Assembly: GCA_003339415.1 (NCBI GenBank)
Contig: PDHQ01000331.1
Span: forward strand, 1-35,208
Direction of reading: 5' to 3'
DNA: 35,208 bases
Source of the DNA: Ophiocordyceps camponoti-saundersi (nom. inval.)
Lineage: Eukaryota; Ascomycota; Sordariomycetes; Hypocreales; Ophiocordycipitaceae
Numbering within the stretch: position 1 is the stretch's first letter; each line of letters starts with the position of its first letter. Position numbers and translations under genes: made by a program. The notes beneath the pieces were generated by a model. It was not told the origin of the DNA and made no database searches. It was given only the letters and a program-made list of their open reading frames with translations. Positions 35,149 to 35,208 of the stretch are shown here, piece by piece.

Positions 35149-35167
35149 GGGGGGGGGGGGGGGGGGG
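35149..35167. repeat. G19 homopolymer
   Basis: Nineteen G residues after CTAGACTC. Together with the C21 run ~280 bp away it forms an inverted homopolymer pair. The last ~40 bases of the window beyond it contain CA and TG again. Confidence 0.88.
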
Positions 35168-35208
35168 TCTATAAAAACAGAAATAGCTCCTAATACTTTT
35201 GACTTGGC

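Larger units (their letters stand above)
1..35208. other. RIP-mutated fungal repeat block
   Basis: CA and TG are almost missing on both strands throughout; for example, positions 1-120 contain neither. TA is in large excess and CG is common. Loss of CpA with retention of CpG is the established signature of repeat-induced point mutation in filamentous ascomycetes and differs from ordinary CpG methylation decay. It explains why ATG is scarce, why remnant frames are broken only by TAA/TAG at expected Gln/Trp sites, and why no long natural ORF exists. A few short islands keep CA/TG (about 10205-10330, 32420-32690, 33020-33075). I infer that the mutated sequences were once present in two or more copies in the genome. 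Confidence 0.93.

Noticed and set aside
1..35208. CpG methylation decay as the cause of the base bias
   Set aside because: CG is abundant; the loss is at CA/TG, which fits RIP.

Overview
The window looks like a silenced, transposon-rich accessory or heterochromatic block from a filamentous ascomycete (Pezizomycotina) with very efficient repeat-induced point mutation (RIP). On both strands CA and TG dinucleotides are almost absent while TA is abundant and CG, CC and CT are kept. This is the C-to-T-at-CpA signature of RIP. Consequences run through the whole window: ATG starts have nearly all gone, Gln and Trp codons have become TAA/TAG, TGA is rare, and no normal gene is intact. I read remnants as frames that stay open if TAA is taken as Gln and TAG as Gln or Trp. 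All coding calls are therefore pseudogenes with approximate ends.

Layout. 1-3.5 kb is degenerate DNA with one weak coding-like tract. At 3.54-4.35 kb is a RIP-mutated fragment of the host ribosome-biogenesis gene RRP5 (last S1 domain, acidic linker, first HAT repeat). From 4.47 to 11.46 kb are four diverged copies of one unrecognised gene, called family R here: three on the minus strand and one on the plus strand. Part of this cluster is framed by a large inverted repeat (7.48-8.09 / 9.88-10.62 kb). From 13.1 to 25.4 kb lies an unrecognised element: ORF A, ending in a Cys-rich finger-like segment, then ORF B, then a second diverged copy of ORF B. The two ORF B copies align from end to end and share the same pattern of frame changes.

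From 25.4 kb to the end is a mosaic: an unassigned minus-strand coding tract (28.06-28.54 kb); a Ty1/Copia retrotransposon reduced to Gag joined to the reverse transcriptase/RNase H end of Pol (28.86-30.9 kb, minus strand); a ~270 bp palindrome; less-mutated islands; a 9-bp and a 26-bp minisatellite; and a terminal zone of 16-bp repeats with long C and G homopolymers.

The parts do not form one working system. Their shared history is duplication followed by RIP. Firm identifications are RIP, RRP5 and the Copia remnant. Family R, ORF A and ORF B are visible as coding families, but I cannot name them. No tRNA, rRNA, CRISPR or prokaryotic signal was seen.
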